Part shown: in pieces, positions 44,048-52,488 of the stretch
How the letters are laid out: each line of letters begins with the position of its first letter
Position numbering within the stretch: position 1 is the first letter of the stretch
Source of the DNA: Escherichia coli
Lineage (GTDB): Bacteria > Pseudomonadota > Gammaproteobacteria > Enterobacterales > Enterobacteriaceae
Direction of reading: 5' to 3'
Length of the DNA: 64,000 nucleotides
Assembly (NCBI RefSeq): GCF_036503815.1
Contig: NZ_AP027764.1
Location: 4,526,001 to 4,590,000 of the forward strand
Translations under genes and position numbers: made by a program
The notes under the pieces: generated by a model
What the model saw: only the letters and a program-made list of their open reading frames with translations
Databases searched by the model: none
Told to the model about the DNA's origin: nothing

Positions 44048-44584
44048 TCAGAACGGAATATCGTCATCAAAGTCCATCGGCGGCTCATTAGACGGTGCTG
44101 CCGGAGCAGACTGCTGCGGGCGAGACTGCGCGCCGCCGCTGAACTGATTGCCGCCCTGCGGCTGCTGAGGCTGACCCCAACCGCCCTGCGGCTGACCACC
44201 ACCGATATTGCCACCTGCAGGAGCGCCACCACCCTGACGACCACCCAGCATCTGCATGGTGCCGCCAACGTTTACCACAACTTCAGTGGTGTAGCGATCC
44301 TGACCGGATTGATCGGTCCATTTGCGGGTACGCAGCTGACCTTCGATATAAACCTGAGAACCTTTACGCAGATATTCGCTGGCTACTTCTGCCAGTTTGC
44401 CGAACAGCACAACGCGGTGCCATTCAGTCTGCTCTTTCATCTCGCCGGTCGCTTTATCACGCCAGGATTCGGAAGTAGCCAGCGTAATGTTGGCAACAGC
44501 GCCACCATTTGGCATGTAGCGTACTTCCGGGTCCTGACCCAGATTACCAACGAGAATAACCTTGTTTACGCCTCTGCTGGCCAT
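44048..44584 (-). CDS. ssb: Single-stranded DNA-binding protein Ssb
   Basis: 178 codons. The N-terminal OB fold (about 1-112; MASRGVNKVILVGNLGQDPEVRYM) binds ssDNA as a tetramer. A Gly/Gln/Pro-rich linker (about 113-168) and the acidic C-terminal tip MDFDDDIPF follow; the tip recruits DNA replication and repair proteins. It is divergent from uvrA, with a LexA box between them. Confidence 0.97.
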   Translation of the reverse strand: MASRGVNKVILVGNLGQDPEVRYMPNGGAVANITLATSESWRDKATGEMKEQTEWHRVVLFGKLAEVASEYLRKGSQVYIEGQLRTRKWTDQSGQDRYTTEVVVNVGGTMQMLGGRQGGGAPAGGNIGGGQPQGGWGQPQQPQGGNQFSGGAQSRPQQSAPAAPSNEPPMDFDDDIPF

Positions 44585-44737
44585 GTTCGTGTCTCCTGAA
44601 AAAAAATCGTTCTGAATAAGTGTAAACGCGCGATTGTACCATTACCAATAGCGCTTTTACTATGTTGTGACCTCGGTTCAGGGAAACAAACCTGGCCAGA
44701 CATTGTTACACAACACTCCGGGTAATGTATTCCAATA

Positions 44738-44753
44738 CTGTATATTCATTCAG
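44738..44753 (+). promoter_or_regulatory. LexA (SOS) box of uvrA/ssb
   Basis: CTGTATATTCATTCAG fits the SOS box pattern CTGT-N8-ACAG with one change in the right half. It lies between the divergent ssb and uvrA genes and is the established operator for both. Confidence 0.92.
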
Positions 44754-44838
44754 GTCAATTTGTGTCATAATTAACCGTTTGTGATCGCCGGTAGCACCAT
44801 GCCACCGGGCAAAAAAGCGTTTAATCCGGGAAAGGTGA

Positions 44839-47661
44839 ATGGATAAGATCGAAGTTCGGGGCGCCCGCACCCATAATCTCAAAAACATCAACCTCGTTAT
44901 CCCCCGCGACAAGCTCATTGTCGTGACCGGGCTTTCGGGTTCTGGCAAATCCTCGCTCGCTTTCGACACCTTATATGCCGAAGGGCAGCGCCGTTACGTT
45001 GAATCCCTTTCCGCCTACGCGCGGCAGTTTCTGTCACTGATGGAAAAGCCGGACGTCGATCATATTGAGGGGCTTTCTCCTGCCATCTCGATTGAGCAGA
45101 AATCGACGTCTCATAACCCGCGTTCTACGGTGGGGACAATCACCGAAATCCACGACTATTTGCGTTTGTTGTTCGCCCGCGTCGGTGAGCCGCGCTGCCC
45201 GGACCACGATGTACCGCTGGCGGCGCAAACCGTCAGCCAGATGGTGGATAACGTGCTGTCGCAGCCGGAAGGTAAACGCCTGATGCTGCTCGCGCCAATC
45301 ATTAAAGAGCGCAAAGGCGAACACACCAAAACGCTGGAAAATCTGGCAAGCCAGGGTTACATCCGTGCTCGTATTGATGGCGAAGTCTGCGATCTTTCCG
45401 ATCCGCCGAAACTGGAACTGCAAAAGAAACATACCATTGAAGTGGTGGTTGATCGCTTCAAGGTGCGTGACGATCTCACCCAACGTCTGGCAGAGTCGTT
45501 TGAAACCGCGCTGGAGCTTTCCGGTGGTACCGCGGTAGTTGCCGATATGGACGATCCAAAAGCGGAAGAGCTGCTATTTTCCGCCAACTTCGCCTGCCCA
45601 ATTTGCGGCTACAGTATGCGTGAACTGGAACCACGCCTGTTTTCGTTTAACAACCCGGCGGGTGCCTGCCCGACCTGTGACGGCCTTGGCGTACAGCAAT
45701 ATTTCGATCCTGACCGCGTGATCCAGAATCCGGAACTGTCGCTGGCAGGTGGTGCGATCCGAGGCTGGGATCGCCGCAACTTCTATTACTTCCAGATGCT
45801 GAAATCGCTGGCAGATCACTATAAGTTCGACGTCGAAGCGCCGTGGGGCAGCCTGAGCGCGAATGTGCATAAAGTGGTGTTGTACGGTTCTGGCAAAGAA
45901 AACATTGAATTCAAATACATGAACGATCGTGGCGATACCTCCATTCGTCGTCATCCGTTCGAAGGCGTGCTACACAATATGGAGCGCCGTTATAAAGAGA
46001 CGGAATCCAGTGCGGTACGCGAAGAATTAGCCAAGTTTATCAGCAATCGCCCGTGCGCCAGCTGCGAAGGAACGCGTCTGCGTCGGGAAGCGCGCCATGT
46101 GTATGTCGAGAATACGCCGCTGCCTGCTATCTCCGACATGAGCATCGGTCATGCGATGGAATTCTTCAACAATCTCAAACTCGCAGGTCAACGAGCGAAG
46201 ATTGCGGAAAAAATTCTTAAGGAGATTGGCGATCGCCTGAAATTCCTCGTTAACGTCGGCCTGAATTACCTGACACTTTCCCGCTCGGCAGAAACGCTTT
46301 CTGGCGGTGAAGCCCAGCGTATCCGTCTGGCGAGCCAGATTGGTGCGGGCCTGGTTGGCGTTATGTACGTGCTCGATGAGCCGTCTATCGGCCTGCACCA
46401 GCGCGATAACGAGCGCCTGCTGGGTACGCTTATCCATCTGCGCGATCTCGGTAATACCGTGATTGTGGTGGAGCACGACGAAGACGCAATTCGCGCCGCT
46501 GACCATGTGATCGATATCGGTCCAGGTGCGGGTGTACACGGCGGTGAAGTGGTCGCGGAAGGTCCACTGGAAGCGATTATGGCGGTGCCTGAATCGTTGA
46601 CCGGGCAGTACATGAGCGGTAAACGCAAGATTGAAGTGCCAAAGAAACGCGTTCCGGCGAATCCGGAAAAAGTGCTGAAGCTGACAGGCGCACGCGGTAA
46701 TAACCTGAAAGACGTGACGCTCACGCTGCCAGTCGGTCTGTTTACCTGCATCACAGGGGTTTCAGGTTCCGGTAAATCGACACTGATTAACGACACACTG
46801 TTCCCGATTGCCCAACGCCAGTTGAATGGGGCGACCATCGCCGAACCGGCACCTTATCGCGATATTCAGGGGCTGGAGCATTTCGATAAAGTGATCGATA
46901 TCGACCAAAGCCCAATTGGTCGTACTCCGCGTTCTAACCCGGCGACCTATACCGGCGTGTTTACGCCTGTGCGCGAACTGTTTGCGGGCGTACCGGAATC
47001 CCGTGCGCGCGGTTATACGCCAGGACGTTTCAGCTTTAACGTCCGTGGCGGACGCTGCGAAGCCTGTCAGGGCGACGGCGTGATCAAAGTGGAGATGCAC
47101 TTCCTGCCGGATATCTACGTACCGTGCGACCAGTGCAAAGGCAAACGCTATAACCGTGAAACGCTGGAGATTAAGTACAAAGGCAAAACCATCCACGAAG
47201 TGCTGGATATGACCATCGAAGAGGCGCGTGAGTTCTTTGATGCCGTACCTGCACTGGCGCGTAAGCTGCAAACGTTGATGGACGTTGGTCTGACGTACAT
47301 TCGCCTGGGGCAGTCCGCAACCACGCTTTCTGGTGGTGAAGCCCAGCGCGTGAAGCTGGCGCGTGAGCTGTCAAAACGCGGCACCGGGCAGACACTGTAT
47401 ATTCTCGACGAGCCGACCACCGGTCTGCACTTCGCCGATATTCAGCAACTGCTCGACGTACTGCATAAACTGCGCGATCAGGGCAATACCATCGTGGTGA
47501 TTGAGCACAATCTCGACGTGATCAAAACCGCTGACTGGATTGTCGACCTGGGACCGGAAGGCGGCAGTGGCGGCGGCGAAATCCTCGTCTCCGGTACGCC
47601 AGAAACCGTCGCGGAGTGCGAAGCTTCGCATACGGCGCGCTTCCTCAAGCCGATGCTGTAA
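44839..47661 (+). CDS. uvrA: Excinuclease ABC subunit A, UvrA
   Basis: 940 codons. The damage-recognition ATPase of nucleotide excision repair. Two ABC modules: Walker A GLSGSGKSSLAF (about residue 31) and GVSGSGKSTLIN (about 640), signatures LSGGEAQRIRLASQ and LSGGEAQRVKLARE, and two Walker B motifs (VLDEPSIGLH, ILDEPTTGLH). Zinc fingers are CPICGYSM-(N)-CPTCDGLG and CEACQGDG-(N)-CDQCKGKRY, the second lying in the damage-reading region. Expression is SOS-induced through the box at 44738. A terminator follows the gene. Confidence 0.98.
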   Translation: MDKIEVRGARTHNLKNINLVIPRDKLIVVTGLSGSGKSSLAFDTLYAEGQRRYVESLSAYARQFLSLMEKPDVDHIEGLSPAISIEQKSTSHNPRSTVGTITEIHDYLRLLFARVGEPRCPDHDVPLAAQTVSQMVDNVLSQPEGKRLMLLAPIIKERKGEHTKTLENLASQGYIRARIDGEVCDLSDPPKLELQKKHTIEVVVDRFKVRDDLTQRLAESFETALELSGGTAVVADMDDPKAEELLFSANFACPICGYSMRELEPRLFSFNNPAGACPTCDGLGVQQYFDPDRVIQNPELSLAGGAIRGWDRRNFYYFQMLKSLADHYKFDVEAPWGSLSANVHKVVLYGSGKENIEFKYMNDRGDTSIRRHPFEGVLHNMERRYKETESSAVREELAKFISNRPCASCEGTRLRREARHVYVENTPLPAISDMSIGHAMEFFNNLKLAGQRAKIAEKILKEIGDRLKFLVNVGLNYLTLSRSAETLSGGEAQRIRLASQIGAGLVGVMYVLDEPSIGLHQRDNERLLGTLIHLRDLGNTVIVVEHDEDAIRAADHVIDIGPGAGVHGGEVVAEGPLEAIMAVPESLTGQYMSGKRKIEVPKKRVPANPEKVLKLTGARGNNLKDVTLTLPVGLFTCITGVSGSGKSTLINDTLFPIAQRQLNGATIAEPAPYRDIQGLEHFDKVIDIDQSPIGRTPRSNPATYTGVFTPVRELFAGVPESRARGYTPGRFSFNVRGGRCEACQGDGVIKVEMHFLPDIYVPCDQCKGKRYNRETLEIKYKGKTIHEVLDMTIEEAREFFDAVPALARKLQTLMDVGLTYIRLGQSATTLSGGEAQRVKLARELSKRGTGQTLYILDEPTTGLHFADIQQLLDVLHKLRDQGNTIVVIEHNLDVIKTADWIVDLGPEGGSGGGEILVSGTPETVAECEASHTARFLKPML

Positions 47662-47666
47662 TCGTT

Positions 47667-47694
47667 AAGGCCGCTTTCTGAGCGGCCTTTTCCT
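47667..47694 (+). terminator. Rho-independent terminator of uvrA
   Basis: AAGGCCGC (47667-47674) pairs with GCGGCCTT (47682-47689), loop tttctga, followed by TTCCTTT. Confidence 0.9.
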
Positions 47695-47695
47695 T

Positions 47696-48052
47696 TCAGA
47701 GTTGCACCAGCAATTTACGTTTTTCTTCCGGCAGTAAATTCACCGCCTGCTGATAAGACGCATCCACCAGATAATAGATTTGCGAATCTGGCAGCGAACC
47801 GTCGAGATACACGGTGCTCCAGTGCGCTTTATTCAGATGGCGGCTTGGACGCACATCGCTGTGCTGCTGACGTAGCAGCTCCGCCAGCTCCGGGCTGGTT
47901 TTCAGCGAAACAGCTGGGCGATTTTCTACTTCTTTCACCATCGCAAACAGTACATCTTCCACTTTGATCTGCGTCGCTTTCCAGTCGTTATGCACGCTCT
48001 GTTCTGCGCCTGGTTTTGCCATGCAATATTGTAGCAACTCCGAAATGGTCAT
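47696..48052 (-). CDS. yjbR: YjbR, MmcQ/YjbR (DUF419) family protein
   Basis: 118 codons. It has the double-wing fold family signature: an N-terminal helix MTISELLQYCMAKPGAEQSV, then KVEDVLFAMVKEVENRPAVSLKTSPELAELL, and RHLNKAHWSTVYLDGSLPDSQIYYLVDASYQ near the end. It may bind DNA non-specifically, as proposed from structure, but the role is not known. It lies three bases downstream of yjbQ, so the two are likely one transcript. Cytosolic. Confidence 0.94.
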   Translation of the reverse strand: MTISELLQYCMAKPGAEQSVHNDWKATQIKVEDVLFAMVKEVENRPAVSLKTSPELAELLRQQHSDVRPSRHLNKAHWSTVYLDGSLPDSQIYYLVDASYQQAVNLLPEEKRKLLVQL

Positions 48053-48055
48053 TTT

Positions 48056-48472
48056 TTACTCCCCTTGTAGTGTCGCGATGATGCGACGCGATCCGCCGTG
48101 GATGCGATGTTCCCCCAGCCAGATGCCTTGCCAGGTGCCGGTCTGAATACACCCTTTATGCACCGGCAATACAAGCGATGTTCCCAGCATTGAGGATTTG
48201 ATATGAGAAGGCATATCGTCGGCTCCCTCATAGTCATGCTCATAATTTCCGTTATCGGGAACGGTGCGGAGGAAAAAACGCTCCATGTCGTGGCGTACGG
48301 TGGGATCGCAGTTCTCATTAAGTGTCAGAGAGGCGGAGGTATGTTGCAGCAACAGATGCAGTAAACCGATGTTAACGCGCGGCATATCAGCCAGCTGATT
48401 CAGAATTTCATCCGTTACCAGATGAAACCCACGAGATTTGGCGCTAAGCGTGAGCGTCTTTTGATACCACAT
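48056..48472 (-). CDS. yjbQ: YjbQ, UPF0047 family protein
   Basis: 138 codons. UPF0047/YjbQ family, with weak thiamine-phosphate synthase activity reported for the E. coli member. Conserved histidines and acidic residues cluster in LLHLLLQHTSASLTLNENCDPTVRHDME, HDYEGADDMPSHIKS and TWQGIWLGEHR, probably a metal site. It is the first gene of a yjbQ-yjbR pair. The physiological function is uncertain. Confidence 0.94.
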   Translation of the reverse strand: MWYQKTLTLSAKSRGFHLVTDEILNQLADMPRVNIGLLHLLLQHTSASLTLNENCDPTVRHDMERFFLRTVPDNGNYEHDYEGADDMPSHIKSSMLGTSLVLPVHKGCIQTGTWQGIWLGEHRIHGGSRRIIATLQGE

Positions 48473-48554
48473 GTGCTGCTCCTTGATAAAACTCTCTTAA
48501 TCAGTTTGCAGCAAGACAGCGAAAGGATAAAGGTGTGATTAAAAAAACAGCATT

Positions 48555-48577
48555 CGGGAGAGTGTCACGCTCTCCCG
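48555..48577 (-). terminator. Rho-independent terminator of aphA
   Basis: CGGGAGAG (48555-48562) pairs with CTCTCCCG (48570-48577); on the minus strand it is followed by aatgctg and a run of seven T (48541-48547). Confidence 0.88.
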
Positions 48578-48582
48578 CTCTG

Positions 48583-49296
48583 TCAGTATTCTGAATTGAC
48601 GATCACCTCTTCACCAAACGCACCCGCTTGTGGCAAGGGTTTGTAGGTAGAGTTGGAGGCGCGCAGAATGCGGATACCACGAGCGCCGACATCGCGTGCG
48701 GCGGTAATATCGTTATCGGAATCGCCATAAAAAATTCGGATATTTTTATCCTGCAGCCATTGCGATTTTGTATTTTGCCCTGGTTTATCGCCCGCAAAAA
48801 TTACTGGATTCATGTTGGTGGCAGGAATGTGAAAATTATCCGCCAACGTTTTTGACACCGTTTCTGTTTTCGTCGGGCTACGACCAGTCACAAAGAAGAT
48901 CGCGTCACCGCGGCGTACATGCATATCAATCAGCTGGCGAGCGACCTCTTTTGGAATGCTGAATTCATCCCAGCCATTGTTCATTTTTTCCCAGAACACA
49001 GGATTTTTCAGATAATCTTCGCTTTCTGGCGAGAAGGTTTTTTTGCCGCGCCAGAAGCCCGGACTGGAAAAAAGTACCGTGTCATCGATATCAAACCCCA
49101 CCGCCATTGGCGGACGCCCTGCGAGGCTATTTTCAATTTGTGCGACCGAAACCCAATGAATTGGTGCCTGTTCAGCAAGCCTGGCAACGTTAGTACCAGG
49201 GTTAAGCGGTGAAGGAGATGAGGCCAGGGCAACAGCGGAACTGTTTAGAGCGAACAATAAGCAAACGGCACTCAAAGCCTGTGTGATCTTGCGCAT
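48583..49296 (-). CDS. aphA: Class B acid phosphatase AphA
   Basis: 237 codons. A signal peptide (ITQALSAVCLLFALNSSAVALA) exports it to the periplasm. It is a DDDD-superfamily (HAD) phosphatase: VGFDIDDTVLFSSPGF holds the nucleophile aspartates, FFVTGRSPTKT is motif II, and IFYGDSDNDITAARD is motif IV. It dephosphorylates nucleotides and other organic phosphate esters as a Mg2+-dependent homotetramer. Monocistronic. Confidence 0.97.
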   Translation of the reverse strand: MRKITQALSAVCLLFALNSSAVALASSPSPLNPGTNVARLAEQAPIHWVSVAQIENSLAGRPPMAVGFDIDDTVLFSSPGFWRGKKTFSPESEDYLKNPVFWEKMNNGWDEFSIPKEVARQLIDMHVRRGDAIFFVTGRSPTKTETVSKTLADNFHIPATNMNPVIFAGDKPGQNTKSQWLQDKNIRIFYGDSDNDITAARDVGARGIRILRASNSTYKPLPQAGAFGEEVIVNSEY

Positions 49297-49632
49297 ATTT
49301 TTCCCTAAATAGTCAGTCTATTGAAACGTTTTATTATGAGATTTGTTGCAAAAACCATCTGACCATAACGCTAGCTGCCAGGGAATAAAAGGGTTATCTA
49401 CGGCTTTTATTAAGAAAGGGAGCAGGATCACATGCGATCAGACTATGTTTGTTGTATTTAATAACTTAATGGCTCTCTATCGTGTAAAAATATTCGGATA
49501 TAAAAACTTCTATTTTCTCAGTAGGAAATATCGCTTATCAGAACCCATTCCTTTGTACGATTAGCCGAAAAAATACGTATACCCACTTATTGATGATTGA
49601 GCAGGCGGCTGTTTATCCGCCTGCCAACGACA
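49297..49632. other. aphA-tyrB intergenic region
   Basis: About 336 bp between aphA and tyrB, both on the minus strand. It holds the aphA promoter, a doubtful small ORF (49343-49564, plus strand), and a GC hairpin near 49597-49625 (gcaggcgg/ccgcctgc) just after tyrB. Confidence 0.5.
49343..49564 (+). CDS. Doubtful small ORF, possible YjbS
   Basis: 73 codons starting with TTG at 49343, with later in-frame ATGs. K-12 annotations list a small yjbS near this place, which I recall only vaguely. The peptide is basic with aromatic residues (NFYFLSRKYRL), no membrane segment is evident and the ribosome site is weak. It may be spurious. Confidence 0.25.
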   Translation: MLQKPSDHNASCQGIKGLSTAFIKKGSRITCDQTMFVVFNNLMALYRVKIFGYKNFYFLSRKYRLSEPIPLYD

Positions 49633-50826
49633 TTACATCACCGCAGCAAACGCCTTTGCCACACGTTGTACATTTGCCGTATTTAACCCGGCGACACACA
49701 TGCGACCGTTGGCGATGAGATAGACACCAAATTCTTCACGTAGTCGGTCAACCTGAGCGGCACTTAAACCGGTATAACTGAACATACCGCGCTGATTAAG
49801 CAGATAATCGAAATTGCGTTCTGGCATTTCTGTGCTCAATACCTTCACCAGTTCCTGACGCATCGCCAGAATGCGAGTACGCATCTCTTCTACTTCCGCC
49901 AGCCAGCTGGCTTTCAATGCCTCGTCATTCAGCACCGCAGCCACCACCTGCGCACCAAAATTCGGCGGGCTGGAGTAGTTGCGGCGAACTGTTGCTTTCA
50001 ATTGCCCCAGTACGCGGCCTGCGGCTTCGGCATCTTCACACAGCACAGAAAGTCCGCCGACGCGCTCGCCGTAAAGGGAGAAAATTTTCGAGAACGAATT
50101 GCTCACCAGAGCGGGTAATCCAGCGCTGGCAATGGCGCGAATGGCGTAGGCATCCTCTTCCATACCGGCACCAAATCCTTGATAGGCAATATCAAGAAAT
50201 GGGATAAGCTCGCGGGCTTTGAGAATTTGAATCACCGCATCCCACTGGTCATTAGTGAGATCGGCACCCGTTGGGTTGTGGCAACATGGGTGCAGCAACA
50301 CAATACTGCGGGCAGGTAATGTTTTTAGCGTCGCCAACAGGTCATTAAAGCGCACGCCGTTAGTCGCTTCGTCATACCAGGGGTAAGTACTCACTTCGAA
50401 TCCAGCCCCGGCGAATATTGCTACGTGGTTTTCCCAGGTAGGATCGCTGACCCAGACGCCTGATTCCGGGAAGTAGCGTTTCAGGAAATCTGCGCCCACT
50501 TTCAATGCCCCTGAGCCGCCAAGGGTTTGAATGGTTGCTACGCGCTGTTGTTGCAGTACCGGATGGTCCGCACCAAACAGCAGCGGCGCAATGGCATGGC
50601 GATAGCTATTAAGCCCTTCCATCGGTAAATAAAGCGAAGCGCCATGAGGCTGCGCATTCAGGCGCACTTCCGCATCCGCCACGGCTTTCAGTTGGGGAAT
50701 AATTCCGTCTTCGTTGTAGTACAGACCGATACTTAAATTCACTTTGTCGCTGCGAGGGTCTTCTTTGAAACGCTCCATAAGCGTAAGAATCGGGTCGCCA
50801 GCGTAGGCGTCAACTTTTTGAAACAC
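49633..50826 (-). CDS. tyrB: Aromatic-amino-acid aminotransferase TyrB
   Basis: 397 codons from the GTG at 50826 (codes FQKVDAYAGDPIL after the initiator), with a CTGGAGAACC ribosome site; a longer frame to 50868 is rejected. A class I PLP aminotransferase acting in tyrosine, phenylalanine and leucine synthesis. SNSFSKIFSLYGERVG carries the PLP-binding lysine, and HPCCHNPTG and NTANVQRV regions are family landmarks. In K-12 it follows alr directly; here a nadR-pnuC pair lies between them and ends 81 bp upstream. Confidence 0.96.
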   Translation of the reverse strand: MFQKVDAYAGDPILTLMERFKEDPRSDKVNLSIGLYYNEDGIIPQLKAVADAEVRLNAQPHGASLYLPMEGLNSYRHAIAPLLFGADHPVLQQQRVATIQTLGGSGALKVGADFLKRYFPESGVWVSDPTWENHVAIFAGAGFEVSTYPWYDEATNGVRFNDLLATLKTLPARSIVLLHPCCHNPTGADLTNDQWDAVIQILKARELIPFLDIAYQGFGAGMEEDAYAIRAIASAGLPALVSNSFSKIFSLYGERVGGLSVLCEDAEAAGRVLGQLKATVRRNYSSPPNFGAQVVAAVLNDEALKASWLAEVEEMRTRILAMRQELVKVLSTEMPERNFDYLLNQRGMFSYTGLSAAQVDRLREEFGVYLIANGRMCVAGLNTANVQRVAKAFAAVM

Positions 50827-50907
50827 GCGATGGTTCTCCAGGTTTACGGGCAGGTGGTTAAACCACAATAAACCGGAAGAAGGCGAAGATCGAGTGGATG
50901 TTCAAAG

Positions 50908-51912
50908 TCAGTCGGGAAGTTGATGAAGAATTTGCCCCAGTCGCTCTTGCAGCGAACCCGAAACCGAAAGATAAGGAATGTTCCTGCGCGATAATTCCTG
51001 TTCGTACCACGCCTGCTGCCGCGCGCGAAACGCCTCTCCTTGCCGGGTGCCATCCTGCACAAAGGGAAATTCCGCGCCGCAAAGCACCACCAGAGAGTAT
51101 TCCCGCTCCGCCAGCTGGTGAAGTTCCTTCGGGGCATGACCATTTTGATCAAGGGTATAGAACAAGGTCGTGAGTGGCGATGTGTCACATATAAGATAGC
51201 GATTAGCTTCTGCTTGTTGTTCCCGACGTACCTGTTCGCGGGCGATATGCAACAAATCGTCTGCGGTTAAAACACCATTTTTCTCTTCCCAATAGTCGCG
51301 ACCAAATTCAGCGACATACGCCGTGTCGAGCACGTCCGCCAGCGCTTTTGAAAGTGTGCTCTTACCGGTTGATTCGCCACCAAGCAGACAGATACGGCGA
51401 ACGAAACTGCGATAAACGTCGTGCGCCAGCATGTAACGATAGCGGTGAACGTCGGAACGAATCAGCGTTCCCGAAGGAGATTTATCGCCAAGTGGACGCT
51501 GTAATCGAATGTGTTCAACAGGTTGGGCAAAACGCTTTGTCAGCACTTTAGCAAAACCGTCACCATAATCTTCTGCGGTAAATACAGCGTGTGGGCGGCA
51601 ATGTAATACCTGCAGGCACAGCGTCGCCACATAATGACGATGGATGTCGGCATCGGCATCATTATGCGGTATGGCAGGTAAGTTATAACGCGCGATCAGT
51701 TCGGGAGTCAGTACCATAACCGTCGCTCGCGGGAAGCGCACTTGCAGCCACGTCAGGCGCTTTTCAGGTTCACAGTCAGGCATTTCCGGCACGGAATAAC
51801 TGATGATGAACAGTTCTTCACATTGTGCCAGCGCGGTATTGATCAACCGTTCATGACCACAATGCAAAGGCGCGAATTTGCCGACCACCAGTCCCGTTAC
51901 GAAAGGCTTCAT
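50908..51912 (-). CDS. NadR-like NMN adenylyltransferase / ribosylnicotinamide kinase without a DNA-binding domain
   Basis: 334 codons from the ATG at 51912, which overlaps the pnuC stop (ATGA); a start at 51936 would add eight residues inside pnuC. Residues 1-165 are a nucleotidyltransferase domain with GKFAPLHCGHE (HxGH at 17-20) and SPSGTLIR (145-152). Residues 172-334 form a P-loop kinase, Walker A GGESTGKST at 178-186. These are the two enzymatic halves of NadR that turn nicotinamide riboside to NMN and then NAD. E. coli's own NadR has an additional N-terminal helix-turn-helix that is absent here, so this copy cannot act as the NAD repressor. Confidence 0.88.
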   Translation of the reverse strand: MKPFVTGLVVGKFAPLHCGHERLINTALAQCEELFIISYSVPEMPDCEPEKRLTWLQVRFPRATVMVLTPELIARYNLPAIPHNDADADIHRHYVATLCLQVLHCRPHAVFTAEDYGDGFAKVLTKRFAQPVEHIRLQRPLGDKSPSGTLIRSDVHRYRYMLAHDVYRSFVRRICLLGGESTGKSTLSKALADVLDTAYVAEFGRDYWEEKNGVLTADDLLHIAREQVRREQQAEANRYLICDTSPLTTLFYTLDQNGHAPKELHQLAEREYSLVVLCGAEFPFVQDGTRQGEAFRARQQAWYEQELSRRNIPYLSVSGSLQERLGQILHQLPD

Positions 51913-52466
51913 GATGCCCGCAGCTCCTTGCGCCACTGATACAAACCATGCCAGGCGTTAATCCAGAACAGGAAATATAAACCGGCGGTCAAGTTTAAAC
52001 CACGCGTCATATACAGTGGCACCGCCAGGGTATTCACTGCTAACCAGACGTACCAGTTTTCGATACGTCTTCCCATCAACATGAATTGTGCCAGAACGCT
52101 GAAGGTCAAAATCAACGAATCCAGCCAGGGGGCCCAGGCATTGGTAAAGGTGTGGAGCAAAAAGCCGTAGCCACCTGCCACGACGACGGCACAGAGCAAC
52201 AAGAGGAAAAAGTGACTGGCTTGCGTCCGGCGCACCGGCAAGACATCGCCACCCTGACCTTTCAGCCAGTGGATCCAACCGATGATGCTGGTTGCGATGA
52301 AGAATAACTGGAGCGTGACATCGGCATAGAGTTGCACGGACCAAAAAACCCAGCCATACAGCATGCTACCAATTATGCCGATCCACCACGTATGCACATT
52401 GTTTCTGGCGGCCAGCCAGACGGAAACCGCGTATGCCAGACACGCGGCGATTTCTGAATAAGACAT
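51909..52466 (-). CDS. pnuC: PnuC-family nicotinamide riboside transporter
   Basis: 185 codons. A small integral membrane protein with about seven helices and the PnuC landmarks WLAARNNVHTWWIGIIGSMLYGWVFW near the N-terminus and ENWYVWLAVNTLAVPLY later. PnuC facilitates uptake of nicotinamide riboside, driven by intracellular phosphorylation. Its partner is the overlapping downstream NadR-like kinase. A strong AGGGAGGGAC ribosome site precedes the ATG, and alr ends only 22 bp upstream in the same direction, so it may ride on the alr transcript. It is shorter than the main E. coli PnuC (about 239 residues). Confidence 0.9.
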   Translation of the reverse strand: MSYSEIAACLAYAVSVWLAARNNVHTWWIGIIGSMLYGWVFWSVQLYADVTLQLFFIATSIIGWIHWLKGQGGDVLPVRRTQASHFFLLLLCAVVVAGGYGFLLHTFTNAWAPWLDSLILTFSVLAQFMLMGRRIENWYVWLAVNTLAVPLYMTRGLNLTAGLYFLFWINAWHGLYQWRKELRAS

Positions 52467-52488
52467 TGTCCCTCCCTGGAGACGGGTA

